A stretch of 64,000 bases of DNA. Origin: Nepenthes gracilis (taxonomy: Eukaryota > Streptophyta > Magnoliopsida > Caryophyllales > Nepenthaceae). Position 1 is the first letter of the stretch; each line of letters begins with the position of its first letter. The position numbers and the translations under genes were made by a program. The stretch is from positions 11,876,901-11,940,900 of the forward strand of contig BSYO01000033.1 in NCBI GenBank assembly GCA_033239525.1, read 5' to 3'. Positions 61,973-64,000 of the stretch are shown piece by piece. Under the pieces are notes generated by a model, which was given only the letters and a program-made list of their open reading frames with translations, made no database searches and had not been told where the DNA came from.

Positions 61973-62124
61973 GTTGGTGGAGCAGCCATCCCTCCACCCC
62001 ATGTATTGTTTCTTGTCGCCAGGTTTCAATATTGGATGAGTATTACATGCATGCTCTTTGTGTTGCCATGATCAAAAGCATGCTTATCATGCATGATGTT
62101 GCATTGTGTACATAAACTTCAAAT

Positions 62125-62168
62125 CATAGATGAAAATATCAATATCAGATATATATAAAATACGTATT
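62125..62168. mobile_element. Truncated hAT-like MITE end in unit 2
   Basis: Starts CATAGATGAAAATATCAATA and is cut after about 44 bases (TACGTATTGAG), where unit 3 begins, as in unit 1. Confidence 0.65.
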
Positions 62169-62291
62169 GAGGAGCAAACTCTGAACCTACATAAATTTAT
62201 AAATTTTTATTTATAAGGAATTTTAATTAGTAATGAGATATTTATCATATGTTATTTATTGTAAGTTTGTTGTTATTAGATCTAGTGAAAG

Positions 62292-62384
62292 GTCAATTGA
62301 CAATGAGAGGGAGCACACTCGTAAAAATTCATTGAGGGGACAGTGATGTTTACATGGGTGCTCTTTCTAATTATCGTATGTTCT
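62292..62384 (+). ncRNA. miR535-type hairpin, copy 3 (variant)
   Basis: The 5' arm 62298-62318 differs from copy 1 at positions 13 (A to G) and 20 (G to A) and ends GGAGCACAC. The 3' arm 62356-62376 pairs with it with mismatches only at positions 4, 8 and 20, plus some wobbles; position 7 is now a true pair. It may still be processed into a variant miRNA, but this is not certain. Confidence 0.55.
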
Positions 62385-62535
62385 ATTGATAGAGCAGCCC
62401 CAATCCCACCCCTTCTATTGTTTCCTACTATTGGATTTCAATATGGGATGGATACTACATGCATAATTTTTGTGTTGATATCGTCAAAAGCGTGCTTATC
62501 ATGCATGATGTTGCATTGTGTATGTAAATTTGAAG

Positions 62536-62803
62536 CCATTGATAAAAATATTGGTATTTATATAAATATCAAACATATCAGACAATACTTATTGGTATTT
62601 GATATACCAAAAGAAATTTTTTTCTAAAAATTGTAAGTTAATATAACTATTTTGGCCAATAAGTCTTCAAAATATCAGTATATATATATATATGGCGATA
62701 TATTATCGATTTAGAAAAATGTCGTAATATTGTCGTGATATCGAAAAATATCGGTATCAATGGTCCTGTTGTTGATACATATCGGCAGATATTTGTATCA
62801 ATA
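62536..62803. mobile_element. hAT-like MITE, copy D (full length)
   Basis: About 268 bp. The left end CATTGATAAAAATATTGG and the right end, reverse complemented TATTGATACAAATATC, form inverted repeats. The interior has GGCGATATATTATCGAT, TATTGTCGTGATATCG and GATACATATCGGCAGATATT like copies A and B. Flanking octamers ATTTGAAG (62528-62535) and ATTTGAAC (62804-62811) match at 7 of 8 positions, supporting an 8-bp, hAT-type target duplication. Confidence 0.7.
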
Positions 62804-64000
62804 ATTTGAACACTCGATTTTGTAACTGGTTCCACTCATTGTATGTTGATGCTTTGTACAGTTGAATTGCTACACTAGGTTAGGACTAGAATCATTTTTA
62901 GATGATCTGGAGTTCGTTACTGCCTTTTACCCTACAAGCCGCCAACGAAAGAAAATCTAAATCATGGCAAAGAGTACTGGGATTGTTGTTTTCCTATATT
63001 ATTCTCTAATTTATCATTCATGAAGGGAGAAAAAGTCATTGGATTTTGAACAGATACTGCATAAGCTAATTGTTTTTCTCTGGGAATATCGATATGTGAA
63101 ATTTTTTGTAAATTCTTTGATTATTTATTCTTTAGTTAGCATTTGAGATGGTGAAATGTTGTCTTTTGTTTTTCGATCACGGCCTCATGTTCTTAAGCCA
63201 ATTCAACCAAAAGACTTTTATTCATTTCTTTTTGCCTGTGATGCATGTTTCTTTTTTATCGACAAAGCAAAGGTAGAAAAGTTATTCTGGTGCACAAAGG
63301 TTTGTTATGAGCTGGTTTAGAAAAAAAGTTAGATTATTTTGATAATATTATGAGTCATCTTACTTTATATTTCACAATAGATCATTTTTATAATTTAAAC
63401 TCGCGACCATTAGGTCAGATAATTAGGACTCAAAAGTTGTGTTAAATCCAATAGCACAAGTATACATTTTTGGAAGTCAAATACAGTCAAAGCTAAACTC
63501 TAAAAAGGTTCAGATCGACAGAATGTAAGACTCTTACCTCATTTGAAAAAAATCCCCAAAGAGGAACAAAATTCTAATCCTTGCAAAAAACAAAGGAAAA
63601 AAATAATCCGGATACAAAAATTAGCTATAGACACAACATAAAAAGAAACAAATGTTGATATATTCAGTTCCTTCATTATAATTGACACTGCACCCAGTGT
63701 TTTTATTCTCTCAAACTTGAAGTAAGAAGAAAAATTGAAGTACTTCTATTGATGAAACCTGTCACATATTGTCGAACTTTATGTAAGACACTCCCAAATC
63801 TTGACACTCTGAATAGATAGTTTGCCTTCCCCATATAGCAAAATCCGCTTTAGGCTTTGAGCTCTTTTTTAGGTAAGATGGTAGAATATTTTGTTCTTTG
63901 CCAATAGTGGCCTAATTGCTTTGAAAACTCCATTGCTTGTTCTTTAGGCACAATGGATAAGTAATTTAAATGCTCATTAAAAATTTCGGTTTAACAGACT
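62804..64000. other. Region without a recognised gene
   Basis: Composition is mixed. A minus-strand stretch near 63760-63960 looks somewhat protein-like but has stops and no domain I can name. It could be the edge of a gene or repeat beyond the window. Confidence 0.4.

Larger units (their letters stand above)
61325..62600 (+). repeat. Tandem triplication carrying the miR535-like hairpins
   Basis: Three units start at GAGCAG (61325), GAGAAGC (61756) and GAGGAGC (62169), giving periods of 431 and 413. Each has in order a CATATGCTATTT- or CATATGTTATTT-like word, the hairpin, a GGAGCAGCC or AGAGCAGCC word, a TTTCAATAT word, GCTTATCATGCATGATGTTG, and the left end of the hAT-like MITE. The units differ at many positions, so the duplication is old. 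Confidence 0.92.

Noticed and set aside
61495..62627. Two similar plus-strand frames (61 and 94 codons)
   Set aside because: They are produced by the tandem miR535 units downstream of the hairpins; similarity reflects DNA duplication and the copy in unit 2 is not open.
63760..63960. Protein-like stretch on the minus strand
   Set aside because: Contains stops and no recognised domain; not strong enough to call a gene.

Overview
The window looks like nuclear DNA of an angiosperm, most likely a woody eudicot. It has GT-AG introns, very AT-rich intergenic DNA, a plant-type fimbrin, a plant calmodulin-like gene, a miR535-type hairpin, and nested Ty3/gypsy, LINE, SINE and MITE remnants. Nothing bacterial or organellar was seen, and the species cannot be named from the sequence.

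Layout. 1-4.2 kb is AT-rich intergenic DNA with a GC-richer, LTR-like island. 4.29-17.51 kb (+) is a 14-exon fimbrin (actin-bundling) gene. Every splice site can be placed and all four calponin-homology domains are present, but one T is missing from exon 9, which breaks the frame. Its introns carry two hAT-like MITEs, three Au-like SINE remnants and several short tandem repeats. 19.36-19.81 kb (+) is an intronless four-EF-hand calmodulin-like gene with a TATA box. 20-30 kb is mostly decayed repeats, with a CCCH zinc-finger first exon on the minus strand (24.56-24.66 kb) that stops early, and a gypsy gag scrap. 30.0-35.1 kb is a decayed L1-type LINE.

36.2-50.6 kb is a nested insertion. An old gypsy pol gene was split inside its RNase H region by a 13.06 kb Tat-lineage-like gypsy element (36945-50006) with about 0.87 kb LTRs and a 5-bp target duplication (GTATT). 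The element's gag-pol reads on the minus strand. Between pol and its 3' LTR lies about 5.8 kb with plus-strand (antisense) accessory reading frames, TATA-like boxes and irregular tandem repeats. Nearly all stops in these frames are TAG where CAG fits, as expected from deamination of CHG-methylated DNA.

50.6-61 kb is AT-rich, with two more LTR-like blocks and a candidate leader exon plus intron start at 55.24-55.42 kb. 61.3-62.6 kb is a tandem triplication of a miR535-like hairpin. Copy 1 folds nearly perfectly, copy 2 is eroded and copy 3 is intermediate. Each unit ends in the same MITE, cut at the repeat junction in units 1 and 2 and full length in unit 3. The last 1.2 kb shows no recognisable gene.

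The host loci are an actin-bundling protein, a calcium sensor, a probable RNA-binding zinc-finger fragment and a miRNA cluster. I see no sign that they act together; everything else is transposon history.
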